Assembly (NCBI GenBank): GCA_029204045.2 | Contig: JAQNDB010000195.1 | Location: forward strand, 51,533-115,532 | Length of the DNA: 64,000 bases | Origin: Tillandsia leiboldiana | Lineage: Eukaryota; Streptophyta; Magnoliopsida; Poales; Bromeliaceae | Direction: 5' to 3' | In this document: positions 8,490 through 17,489 of the stretch, piece by piece | How the letters are laid out: every line of letters starts with the position of its first letter | Position numbering within the stretch: position 1 is the stretch's first letter | Notes under the pieces: generated by a model | The model's input: only the letters and a program-made list of their open reading frames with translations | What the model was told of the DNA's origin: nothing | Database searches by the model: none | Translations under genes and position numbers: made by a program

Positions 8490-11400
8490 ATGGTTGAAGG
8501 TGGAAACATCAATCGACCCCCTTTCTTTGATGGAACAAATTATGCGTACTGGAAAGTACGGATGAAAGCCTTTTTATCTTCCATCGACGAAAGGGTGTGG
8601 CATTCAATTGAATCAGGATGGTCTAATCCAACTGAACTTATCTCTGATGTTCACACCTTAAAACCTAGGTCGAAATGGACCAAGGAAGAGTTTGAGTTAT
8701 CTTCTTACAATGGCAAGGGAATTAATGCTATTTTTAATGCCTTATCTCAAACTGAATTCTCTCGCGTCTCGGCATGTGAGACTGCGAAAGAAATCTGGGA
8801 TGTTCTCCAGGTTACACATGAGGGAACTAACCTCGTGAAGATTCAGAAACTGCAGATGCTTACGAGCAAGTTTGACTCTATCTTGATGGCAGAAAATGAA
8901 TCTTTCACGGACTACTATACACGATTGCAAGACATCGTAAACTCATGTGCTAATCTGGGAGAGAAGATTCCAGAATTTAAGATTGTAAGAAAAATCTTAA
9001 GAACTCTTCCTGAACGATTTCGCCCAAAGGTTACTGCCATTGAAACTATTAAACACCCGGACGAAATACGTGTAGAAGAATTAGTTGGTTCATTACAAAC
9101 TTATGAAATGACTTTTAATACTAACAATTCTTCTGGAAAAGCATCCACTTCTAAGTCTTCAGGTTATGCGTTGAAAACAACTAAGGAAGAAGACGCGGAT
9201 ACATCCTCCTCGGACGATGACGAGAACCTTTCTATGGAGGAATTTGAGAAGCAGCTCGCTCTCTTGACGAGGAATTTTCGCCGCAACTTTCGAAGGGGTA
9301 ATTCAAGCAAATCTCCATCCTTCGGAAAGTGGAACAAAGGCAAGGGTACTCCAAGTCACAAGTCAAGAAAGCAGGAGAACTTCTCAAAGGATAAGAAAAG
9401 TTCAGAAGGACAACTGCAATGCTTCAAATGTCGAGGCTACGGCCACATTGCAACGGAATGTCCTAACAAGTATCCGGCAAAGAAGAAGGCGATGCAAGTC
9501 GTCACTTGGGATGACAACTCAACGTCAAATGAGTCGTCTTCAAGTGATGAAGAAAAGAGCTCCACCGCATTCCACGCGTCCGTATCTTCACCCTTCATGT
9601 GCTTTATGGCAAATACATCTGAGTCGTTGTCCAACTCCACTGTTGAAAAGAACGCAACGGACAACGAATCGGATGATTCGGAAGGTGAAGATTTTGCTCT
9701 AGCCTACCACAGACTTTTGAGGGATTCAAAGAAAGTGGCTAAGCAAAACAAGAGTTTGAGAGGGAGATTGCATGATCTCGAAGAAGAAGCAAAAAGAGCG
9801 ACTTCTCTCTCAAACGCTCTTGAAGTGGAAAGGGAAAACCTGATAAAAGAAAATGCTTCCCTTCAAGAGTCCAATGAGCAACTTGAAAAGGAACATACAA
9901 ATCTGGTGGATAACGCGAATCACTTTTCAAAGCTCTACAACGAGGCTCGACAGGATAACCTGGAAATGACAAAGACCATTTTCCAACTCAAGAATGACTT
10001 ACAGCGATTCTCTTCAGGAAGGAGTAAGTTGGATAGACTTCTTGGTCTTGGTCAATCAAATAGGTTCGGCCTCGGATACACTCAAACTGGAAACAGTCCA
10101 AGTTTGAGTGGGACAGTTTTTGTGCCTCAGTCGGTATCTCCTCCTCCGACACCGGAATTCAAGACAAACAACGACAACAAACCTACTTCATCCTTTTTGG
10201 GATCGTCAAGATATAAGGTATGTTTTCGTTGTGGTGTTTCAGGGCACATAAGAAGATATTGCAAGACGGGAGTCGAACGCTCATCTCAAGCACCTCTTGC
10301 ATCAACTACCAAAAAGGCTCCTTTCCGGAAATCAAAGCAAAACTTTTCAAATGAAAAGAGACTTGGTAGTTCACCGCACAAGACGACTTCATCAAGGAGC
10401 AACAATCGTTTTAACAAGACGCTTTCACCTAGGCACAAAACTTCACGACCATTACAGACGCACTCCAAAAAGGTTTGGGTGCGCAAAGGTGAAATTTTCC
10501 CTTGTCTTGTTTCCAATATTTCCTTGCATGCATATGATAGCTCGTCTTGGTATCTGGATAGCGGGTGTTCCCGTCACATGACCGGTGACAAAAATAGTTT
10601 TCAAAATCTTGAGAAAATCTCCGGAGGACACGTTGTTTTCGGAGACGGTCGATCTTCCAAAATTGTTGGAAAAGGGACGGTAGCTATTCCAGATGGCCCG
10701 ATTTTGAAAAACGTCTTATTTGTTGATGGCCTTAAGACTAACCTCATAAGCATAAGTCAACTTTGCGACAATGGTTTTTCAGTTAACTTTTCATCGGTTG
10801 AATGCGTTGTAACTGATAAGGACCATGTCTTCTTGTTAAAAGGGGTTAGATCTGAAAACAATTGTTATGTTGTTCCTAATAAATTTTCTGAAAATTGTAA
10901 CTTAGCCGCTTTGAATAATGAAACTCTTTGGCATGAAAGGCTAGGTCACTTAAATTTTAAGGAACTTACTAGAATTTCAAACAAGGACGTGGTCAAGGGG
11001 ATTCCAAAGCTTTTATTTAAACAAAATGTTGTGTGTGGTGGTTGCCAAAAGGGTAAACAGTCTAGGACTGCACACAAAAACTTGAACCATGTTGGTACAA
11101 AACGGCCCTTGGAACTTTTGCACATGGACTTAATGGGGCCGACCCGTCAACCATCCTTGGGAGGTAAATGGTACATCTTTTTATTGGTTGATGATTTCTC
11201 TCGGTTTTCATGGGTAGCATTTTTGAGAGAGAAAGCTGATACGTTTGACTCTTTTCATGAGATTTGCCATCGTATTATGATTGAAAAGAATGAAAAGATC
11301 ATTCGTGTTAGAAGTGATAGGGGTGGAGAATTCATAAATTCAAAATTCATTGATTTTTGTACTTCAAATGGCATTAAACATGAATTCTCGGCACCCTATA

Positions 11401-13607
11401 CACCTCAGCAGAATGGTGTTGTTGAGCGCAAAAACAGGGTTGTTCAAGAGATGGCGCGTGTGATGCTTCATAGCCGGAAATTACCGCTACATTTTTGGGC
11501 TGAAGCTGTGAACACCGCTGTCTATGTCATTAACAGAGTGTATTTGCGCCCAGGAACCTTGAATACACCATATGAGCTGTGGTTTAGTAGAAAACCGGAT
11601 ATCAAGTACTTTCGTATCTTCGGGAGTCGATGTTACATCTTACGTGACCGTGAAAATCTTGGAAAGTTCGACTCTCGAAGTGATGAAGGGATCTTTTTGG
11701 GTTATTCTACGAATAGCAGAGCATATCGAGTATTTAACATTGAATCTAAGACGATTGTAGAATCTATAAATGTTAAAGTAGATGAAGCTTCTCATTTTGA
11801 ATCTGAAAAATCTACCCTCGATATCTCTCTAGATGATGATTCTCCTGCTAGTGCATCTTCTCATAATAATACTTCCAATATTAATGATGCTTCTAATGGT
11901 TCTGCTAGTTTATCTGATATGCAGGAATCATCTCGTGTACCTCCGAGTACTCCGTTTCAACAAACGCTACGAATCTCCAAGGATCATCCGGAATCGAACA
12001 TCATTGGAGATCCACAAGAAGGAGTTAGAACTCGAAGGCAGTTGGTTTGCGGATTTGCTTGCTACGTATCTTTAATCGAACCAAAGACAATAGATGAAGC
12101 TCTTCAGGATGACTACTGGATTAAAGCAATGCAGGAAGAGCTCCATCAATTTGAGCGAAACAAAGTCTGGGAATTAACGAAGCCTCCAAAGCAACATAAT
12201 GTGATAGGTACCAAATGGATCTTCAAGAACAAGAAAGATGAAGATGGTACTATCATCAGGAACAAGGCACGACTAGTTGCTCAAGGCTACTCTCAAGTAG
12301 AAGGTATAGACTTTGACGAAACTTTCGCCCCTGTAGCTAGACTCGAGTCCATTCGTATATTGTTTGCTATTGCTTGTCATTTTAAAATCAAATTATTTCA
12401 AATGGACGTCAAGAGCGCATTTCTAAATGGGTTTTTAAATGAGGAAGTTTATGTAGCTCAACCGAAAGGTTTTGTAGATCATAAACAACCTAACCATGTT
12501 TTTCGTTTGAAAAAGGCTCTTTACGGTCTGAAACAAGCACCGCGAGCATGGTACGAAAGGTTAACAAAGCACCTTTTGGAGAAGGGCTATACTCGAGGGG
12601 GAGCTGACAGGACTCTCTTTGTGAAGCATTATCAAAATAATTTCATTGTAGCACAAATCTATGTCGATGACATTGTATTTGGTGCAACAAAAGATAATGA
12701 TGCTTCTAAATTCGCGGAGACCATGGAAAGCGAATTTGAGATGTCCATGATGGGCGAATTGTCTTATTTTCTTGGATTGCAAATTAAACAAAATGATGAA
12801 GGTATTCACTTGAGTCAATCCAAGTATGCACTGGAGTTGGTCAAAAAGTTTGATCTAGAAAATTGTAAAGTTTTTCCAACTCCAATGGGAACTAGCCACA
12901 AGGGACTTGGAAGTGAATCACATGGTGAGGGTGTAGACGAGAAACTGTATAGAAGTATGATTGGAAGTCTACTTTACCTCACGGCTAGTCGCCCGGATAT
13001 ATCCTTTAGTGTTGGGATTTGCGCGAGATATCAATCAGCACCAAAGGAGGTTCACCTGAAAGCGGTGAAACGGATCATCCGGTACATCAAAGGATCAATT
13101 AACTTCGGAATTTGGTATCCTATGGGAACAAGTCTGGACATTGTTGGATACTCAGATGCCGATTGGGCAGGATCAGTGGATGATCGGAAAAGCACGAGTG
13201 GTGCATGCTTCTATCTTGGCCATTGCCTTGTTGCATGGCACAGTAAAAAGCAGAATTGCATAGCACTCTCGACTGCCGAAGCGGAATACATTTCAGCTGG
13301 AAGTTGCTCAACCCAACTCATTTGGATGAAAAGCGTATTGAGTGACTTCCGCATTTCAGCATCTTCGGTAACAATTCTTTGTGACAACACAAGTGCAATT
13401 AACATTTCTAAAAACCCTGTGTTGCACTCTAGAACAAAACATATTGAACTTAGATATCATTTTCTTAGAGAGCTAGTTGAATCAAATACTCTTCAACTTT
13501 CATATATTTCAACTGAAGATCAATTAGCTGACTTTCTAACAAATCCTTTGGATCAAAAACGTTTTATTCATTTACGAAAAGCAATTGGGATGCTTTCCTT
13601 GAAATAA
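8490..13607 (+). CDS. gag-pol: Intact Copia Gag-Pol polyprotein
   Basis: One 1705-residue frame encodes all proteins for particle assembly, reverse transcription and integration. The N-terminal capsid region begins near residue 10 (FFDGTNYAYWKVRMKAF, typical of plant Copia Gag). CCHC zinc knuckles lie at C311-C314-H319-C324 and C578-C581-H586-C591, with a predicted coiled coil between, about 400-510. The aspartic protease has DSG at 690-692. Integrase has its HHCC finger at H815, H820, C849, C852 and the catalytic triad D880, D943, E979. Reverse transcriptase covers about 1220-1460 with YVDD at 1391-1394. RNase H begins near 1554 (YSDADWAG, acidic residues D1556 and D1558). The start is the first ATG after the PBS and matches the gag start of both A copies. 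Gag and Pol are in one frame without an internal stop, so their ratio must be set otherwise. The second zinc knuckle between the coiled coil and protease is less usual. All key catalytic residues are present. Confidence 0.95.
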   Translation: MVEGGNINRPPFFDGTNYAYWKVRMKAFLSSIDERVWHSIESGWSNPTELISDVHTLKPRSKWTKEEFELSSYNGKGINAIFNALSQTEFSRVSACETAKEIWDVLQVTHEGTNLVKIQKLQMLTSKFDSILMAENESFTDYYTRLQDIVNSCANLGEKIPEFKIVRKILRTLPERFRPKVTAIETIKHPDEIRVEELVGSLQTYEMTFNTNNSSGKASTSKSSGYALKTTKEEDADTSSSDDDENLSMEEFEKQLALLTRNFRRNFRRGNSSKSPSFGKWNKGKGTPSHKSRKQENFSKDKKSSEGQLQCFKCRGYGHIATECPNKYPAKKKAMQVVTWDDNSTSNESSSSDEEKSSTAFHASVSSPFMCFMANTSESLSNSTVEKNATDNESDDSEGEDFALAYHRLLRDSKKVAKQNKSLRGRLHDLEEEAKRATSLSNALEVERENLIKENASLQESNEQLEKEHTNLVDNANHFSKLYNEARQDNLEMTKTIFQLKNDLQRFSSGRSKLDRLLGLGQSNRFGLGYTQTGNSPSLSGTVFVPQSVSPPPTPEFKTNNDNKPTSSFLGSSRYKVCFRCGVSGHIRRYCKTGVERSSQAPLASTTKKAPFRKSKQNFSNEKRLGSSPHKTTSSRSNNRFNKTLSPRHKTSRPLQTHSKKVWVRKGEIFPCLVSNISLHAYDSSSWYLDSGCSRHMTGDKNSFQNLEKISGGHVVFGDGRSSKIVGKGTVAIPDGPILKNVLFVDGLKTNLISISQLCDNGFSVNFSSVECVVTDKDHVFLLKGVRSENNCYVVPNKFSENCNLAALNNETLWHERLGHLNFKELTRISNKDVVKGIPKLLFKQNVVCGGCQKGKQSRTAHKNLNHVGTKRPLELLHMDLMGPTRQPSLGGKWYIFLLVDDFSRFSWVAFLREKADTFDSFHEICHRIMIEKNEKIIRVRSDRGGEFINSKFIDFCTSNGIKHEFSAPYTPQQNGVVERKNRVVQEMARVMLHSRKLPLHFWAEAVNTAVYVINRVYLRPGTLNTPYELWFSRKPDIKYFRIFGSRCYILRDRENLGKFDSRSDEGIFLGYSTNSRAYRVFNIESKTIVESINVKVDEASHFESEKSTLDISLDDDSPASASSHNNTSNINDASNGSASLSDMQESSRVPPSTPFQQTLRISKDHPESNIIGDPQEGVRTRRQLVCGFACYVSLIEPKTIDEALQDDYWIKAMQEELHQFERNKVWELTKPPKQHNVIGTKWIFKNKKDEDGTIIRNKARLVAQGYSQVEGIDFDETFAPVARLESIRILFAIACHFKIKLFQMDVKSAFLNGFLNEEVYVAQPKGFVDHKQPNHVFRLKKALYGLKQAPRAWYERLTKHLLEKGYTRGGADRTLFVKHYQNNFIVAQIYVDDIVFGATKDNDASKFAETMESEFEMSMMGELSYFLGLQIKQNDEGIHLSQSKYALELVKKFDLENCKVFPTPMGTSHKGLGSESHGEGVDEKLYRSMIGSLLYLTASRPDISFSVGICARYQSAPKEVHLKAVKRIIRYIKGSINFGIWYPMGTSLDIVGYSDADWAGSVDDRKSTSGACFYLGHCLVAWHSKKQNCIALSTAEAEYISAGSCSTQLIWMKSVLSDFRISASSVTILCDNTSAINISKNPVLHSRTKHIELRYHFLRELVESNTLQLSYISTEDQLADFLTNPLDQKRFIHLRKAIGMLSLK

Positions 13608-13951
13608 TCTTCTTTTTGAAATCTTTGCTTAGGATAGGTTTTGTATTTGTATTTGTTTTGTTCTATTCAATATCTATGTTTGTACATAGGACATTAATTG
13701 AGCATAGATCATAATTGACTTTAATTGCATCTGTTCACACATTTAGAAATTTATTATGCTTTTGCCATCATAATATTTCACTGTTGCAATGATCATTTAT
13801 GTTAATTAAATCATCTTCTAAAGTGATCAAAGTCAATTTCTCTCTCAATGATCTCTTGGTATAGTCATTATCTTATTTGACTGTTTAGTCGAGTATGAAA
13901 TCGAGATCAATTTTTGGTTGAATACTTTATATCTTAAATAATTGATAGCCA

Positions 13952-13964
13952 ATTGAGGGGGAGT
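13952..13964 (+). promoter_or_regulatory. Internal polypurine-like tract after pol
   Basis: TTGAGGGGGAGTC resembles the polypurine tract that directly precedes the 3' LTR in simpler Copia elements. It is retained in A (minus strand near 7061-7072, TTGAGGGAGAGTC). It may be the relic of an ancestral 3' end or a central plus-strand priming site; both are inferences. Confidence 0.45.
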
Positions 13965-14004
13965 CAAAGATAATGTAAAATGCTCAAAAGATGTGGAAAG
14001 AGTT

Positions 14005-14108
14005 ACATCCCAATGAGGAGTGTGAAAACTACCACCACATGGAGGAAAGAGCTACCACCTCGGTCGTCCGAGTATTGTGTGCAGCTACCACATGTATACC
14101 AAGCATGG
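14005..14108 (+). other. Conserved non-coding block downstream of pol in element C
   Basis: 104 bp identical to 6915-7018 of A except one base. Contains three CTACCAC motifs and a small hairpin, CTCGG (14059-14063) with CCGAG (14068-14072) around TCGT. Sequence after the block falls to roughly 90% identity, and the LTRs to roughly 80-85% by eye. A cis-acting signal is suspected. Confidence 0.65.
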
Positions 14109-14552
14109 TTGTTCAAATTTTTGATTAAGTAAAATGCATATTGAAATACTTGACTCTGTCAAATTTCAAGGTTGGTATAAGGTGGGATCTTAAAGAAAGA
14201 TGCTCAAAGAGCCACTCTCTTCAACAGATTGTCTAGAAATATTATCTACTATATTTGGGATTTCAAACATCTATTGATCTTTGTATTTCATTTTCTTTAC
14301 CAAATTGATTATTTGATAAAGGCATTACTCATAAGATCAAGTTAGATGTGATTGAAGGTGTTCAACTTTAAGGGATTTAATTCTTGTAAATTTTCGTTTC
14401 ATTTTTGGATATTATTGATAGATTTGGCATAATCTAATTCTTGTTGTATGAAACGATGATTTTTGTTTAAAGTTGATACACATTTGTGCTTACAATCTTT
14501 TTCTGGGTTTTCCTGAATTTCTCTGAAATTTTCTTAAGAAAAAGTTGGGGCC

Positions 14553-14723
14553 GATCCGGATCGGGCAAGGTGATCCGGATCCCGAACGCAGGTTTTCTCC
14601 TGCGGGCTGACGATCCGGATTGGACCTGCCGATCCGGATCCCGAACGCAGTCTTCTCACTGCGGGTAGTCGATCCGGATCGCAAGCTCGGGAGGATCCGG
14701 ATCGCGGCTAGGTTTTTATAAAG
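14553..14723 (+). promoter_or_regulatory. Candidate internal promoter of ORF2
   Basis: Six GATCCGGATC-type palindromes lie between 14553 and 14703, followed by TATAAAG at 14717-14723. The arrangement (palindromes, CCGAACG tags, then TATA) copies that of the LTR U3. Between them are two small stems, GCAGG/CCTGC and GCAGT/ACTGC, each around a pyrimidine loop. An independent ORF2 transcript is inferred from position and likeness. Confidence 0.55.
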
Positions 14724-14839
14724 AACAAAAGGGTTTTGATTTCTTTTACTCCAATCTTTTGTTCAAAAGTTTCCAGAGCGCTTCTCTCTAGATTTCATCC
14801 TCCTTGGAAGCTTTCAAACTCAAAGTTCTTCAATTCCAA

Positions 14840-15221
14840 GTAAGTTTTATTGATCAAAATCTCGGTTTTTCACCGTTTTTCTCTTTTCCTCCTCAAACGC
14901 ACGATTTTCTTGGATCAACTTTGTTTGTGGATGGTTTTTTGATCAAATTTCTTTTGAAATAAGAACTCTGGGTAGATTAGTTTTGATTATATGCAAGGTT
15001 TTCTCCTGATTAACGGATTTTTAGGCTTCGATTTCTAAAATTTCGGTTTTAGGGCATATAATAAGGATTTTCGAAATTCATGCAATTGATCTACTTTTAA
15101 AAGTCCTTTTGCAAAACTAATTTGATTCTTGGCTTCTCTACATGATTATGATTGTTTGGGTACAATTTTTCAAATTTTTGAAAACTAAGAATTTTTGTGT
15201 TCTTGAGTTGGTCTTCACAGG
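14840..15221 (+). other. Candidate leader intron of ORF2
   Basis: Donor TTCCAA/GTAAGT at 14840 and acceptor GGTCTTCACAG ending at 15221 bound 382 bp rich in T, as plant introns are. Element A retains both sites and nearly the same length (384 bp). Splicing would also remove the upstream in-frame ATG at 15197 and leave 15251 as the first in-frame start. Alternatively the acceptor could be used with a donor in the genomic leader to make a subgenomic RNA. Confidence 0.6.
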
Positions 15222-15250
15222 ATTTAAATCTTCTCAAAGCATTTGGATCA

Positions 15251-16606
15251 ATGGGATTCTCATGGATCATTCTTTTGTTGGTCACAATAGTGCACACTCG
15301 GGCCACAAACAAATTAAAGAGAGCTAAGAAAACACAACAAAAAGGTGAATTTGTCGAGGTCAGTGATACAGAGGTGGATTGTCACGAGATAGATTGGACT
15401 GCATTGACAGATGATGATGAATCATTGCCTGAACAAAAGGCGTCCGATGCTTCGAAAGGAAAAGCACCCATGGACAAAGGAAAAGCGCCTATGACTAAAC
15501 CAACCATCTCTGTGAAAAGGAAACGAGTAACTAGACATTTTGGACTACGACGAGACGCTGATTTTAACACACCGATTGTTCCTGACTCCCCGCCTCGCGT
15601 GGAAGGAGTGTTCGTCAGCATGGATCGCGTTCGAGCGTTTGAACGTCGTGAATGCATCGGTGAACGTCATGTCAACATTGAAGATCTCCGAAATCACTCA
15701 CCTGAGTTTGGAACCTTGATTGAGCAAGCTAATCTCATCCAAGTCTGCCGATTCCCCGAACTACTTGGGTATTGTTTGTATCGTGTAAGGACTTTTTACA
15801 CGAATGCCACACATCTTCAAGAAGGAGAACATGGATCAATGCATTTCTATACAATTATCCAAGGGATGAAACTTAAAATCACTCCGCAGCTAATTGGCGA
15901 AGTTCTTGGAATGGAATCTAACACATCGGGGGTCAACTTTTTGAAAGGAAAAAGTTTGACGAATGCCTTGTGGCGAACAGTGATAGATAAAATTTGTTTG
16001 GAAGGAACGAATTCAGCTAATGGTAAAAGTGTAAAATCCAAACATCTTCGACTGGAATACCGATTTCTAAATTTCATCACGTGTTACAACATTCTACCTA
16101 ACATGCAGACTAAGGTCGTGAGATGGGAGAGACTGCTGTTCCTATATCTCTTAGGTCATCCCTCTGAGGCTGTAGGATTGAACATGAATATCCCCTACAT
16201 AATTTGGAATAGAATGTCAAGATATATTGTGCATCCTCATCCTTCTGAGCGACTTCCGTTTCCGTTAATCATCATGAGGATCTTACAAAAGTTTGACATT
16301 GATATAAGCTCGACATCTTATCAACACTGTTGGGGGATGATAGATGAGTCAACGATTGTGAAGTCACTTCACAAATTACCACATGTTACTCCGACACATT
16401 CCACTGGAAAGAAACCTTGTGTCGGCACCTCGGCCTCACCGTCTCAACAAGCATCAGAACAAAGGCAAATGTCTGAAGAACTCGAGATCATAACGGCATC
16501 CCAAATTACATTGACCAAGAAAGTAAATTCAATGAGGAAATTGATCAAGAACATGTTCACTAAGATGGGATATAGTGCGTCTGAGGACTCAGACTCGGAT
16601 GACTAA
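15251..16606 (+). CDS. ORF2: extra protein of a SIRE-like Copia element, putative plant transposon protein domain
   Basis: An intact 451-residue ORF, sense to gag-pol and 1.6 kb beyond it. The start at 15251 is preferred because 15197 lies in the candidate intron and because A aligns from the same Met. Residues 1-16 are hydrophobic (MGFSWIILLLVTIVHT) and could be a signal peptide or anchor. Residues 20-28 are basic, 35-60 acidic, 70-100 repeat KGKAPM and end in a basic KRKR motif. A conserved domain spans about 125-350 with EYRFLNFITCYNILPNMQTK and a Pro-rich LPFPLIIMRIL segment; it looks like the plant transposon protein family (from memory). A heptad-like C terminus (405-440) is followed by an acidic tail. 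No catalytic motif is evident. The position matches the env-like ORF of SIRE-type elements, but I see no fusion-protein features. Retention in two diverged copies implies selection. Confidence 0.75.
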   Translation: MGFSWIILLLVTIVHTRATNKLKRAKKTQQKGEFVEVSDTEVDCHEIDWTALTDDDESLPEQKASDASKGKAPMDKGKAPMTKPTISVKRKRVTRHFGLRRDADFNTPIVPDSPPRVEGVFVSMDRVRAFERRECIGERHVNIEDLRNHSPEFGTLIEQANLIQVCRFPELLGYCLYRVRTFYTNATHLQEGEHGSMHFYTIIQGMKLKITPQLIGEVLGMESNTSGVNFLKGKSLTNALWRTVIDKICLEGTNSANGKSVKSKHLRLEYRFLNFITCYNILPNMQTKVVRWERLLFLYLLGHPSEAVGLNMNIPYIIWNRMSRYIVHPHPSERLPFPLIIMRILQKFDIDISSTSYQHCWGMIDESTIVKSLHKLPHVTPTHSTGKKPCVGTSASPSQQASEQRQMSEELEIITASQITLTKKVNSMRKLIKNMFTKMGYSASEDSDSDD

Positions 16607-17477
16607 TTTGTGCTTTAACAATTTTTGTGCAAATTTGTGCAGGATTTTATCTTTTTAGACTTTAGTTCAGCTTTTAGGACTTACTTTTAGTTCTAGTTCT
16701 TATTTTTCGGAACAATTTTTGAAATCTTTAACTCTCCTTAAATTTTTGTGTTTTTGGCTGATTTTGTGACAAAAAGGGGGAGAGAGTTTATAGAGAACTT
16801 GAACAATGCTTGAACAATGATTGATTGAACAATGATGATGATGTGCATGGACATCAAGGTAAGGGAACTTGAAAATCTTGATGATGAAGATTTTGTATAC
16901 ATCAAGGTAAGTATGATCTCAACTTCAACTTGAGGTTTTTTCAGCTATATGAATGCATGCCTCGACTAACTATTTGCTAACTATTTGGGCATGTAATATA
17001 ACTAACAAGTTGATGTTCACTAACAAGTTTGTGACACTTGGTTTTTGATTGCATAGAAGATATGTTGGTTCTTAACTCTGATCAATTACATATCTGTATA
17101 TATATATAAGTTTGTCACAAACATGTTCATGACATTTGGTTTTTACGTGCAAAGAAGATATGTTGGTGTTTCTTTAACTATGATCAGTTTACATATCTGA
17201 ATATAAATGTCATGGTAAGTATAAATGAGTTTAAACTTCATCTCTGCTTGTGGTTTTTGAATAATACAAAATTCTTGAGGTATCTAACGATTTCTTTTGT
17301 CAAGAATGATTTCTTTTTGCAGAGAGTACAGATGTCTAAGTCTAGAGTCTGTTTTAGGGTTTTAACTCATGTATTGTATTTTGGATCTCCATTGTAAATT
17401 TTTGTTGTATGGTGATAGCAACAAAAATATCTTTTTGAATTTTCTTTAGTGGATCTATGTTTTGTCACGAAACCGCC
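16607..17477 (+). other. 3' untranslated region of element C
   Basis: Non-coding sequence between ORF2 and the polypurine tract, with a purine run AAAAAGGGGGAGAGAG near 16773 and near-repeats around ATATGTTGGT at 17060 and 17158. Collinear with 2528-3231 of A. Confidence 0.7.
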
Positions 17478-17489
17478 AAAGGGGGAGAT
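17478..17489 (+). promoter_or_regulatory. Polypurine tract of element C
   Basis: AAAGGGGGAGAT directly before the 3' LTR start at 17490. Confidence 0.88.

Larger units (their letters stand above)
13608..14552 (+). other. Spacer between pol and the ORF2 control region in element C
   Basis: Non-coding, AT-rich. It contains a second purine tract (13952-13964) and the strongly conserved 104-bp block (14005-14108). The whole stretch is collinear with A (18831-19115 and 6312-7115, opposite strand). No ORF of note. Confidence 0.75.

Noticed and set aside
15197..15250. Upstream in-frame ATG of ORF2
   Set aside because: It lies in the candidate intron and has no counterpart in element A, which aligns from the Met at 15251.
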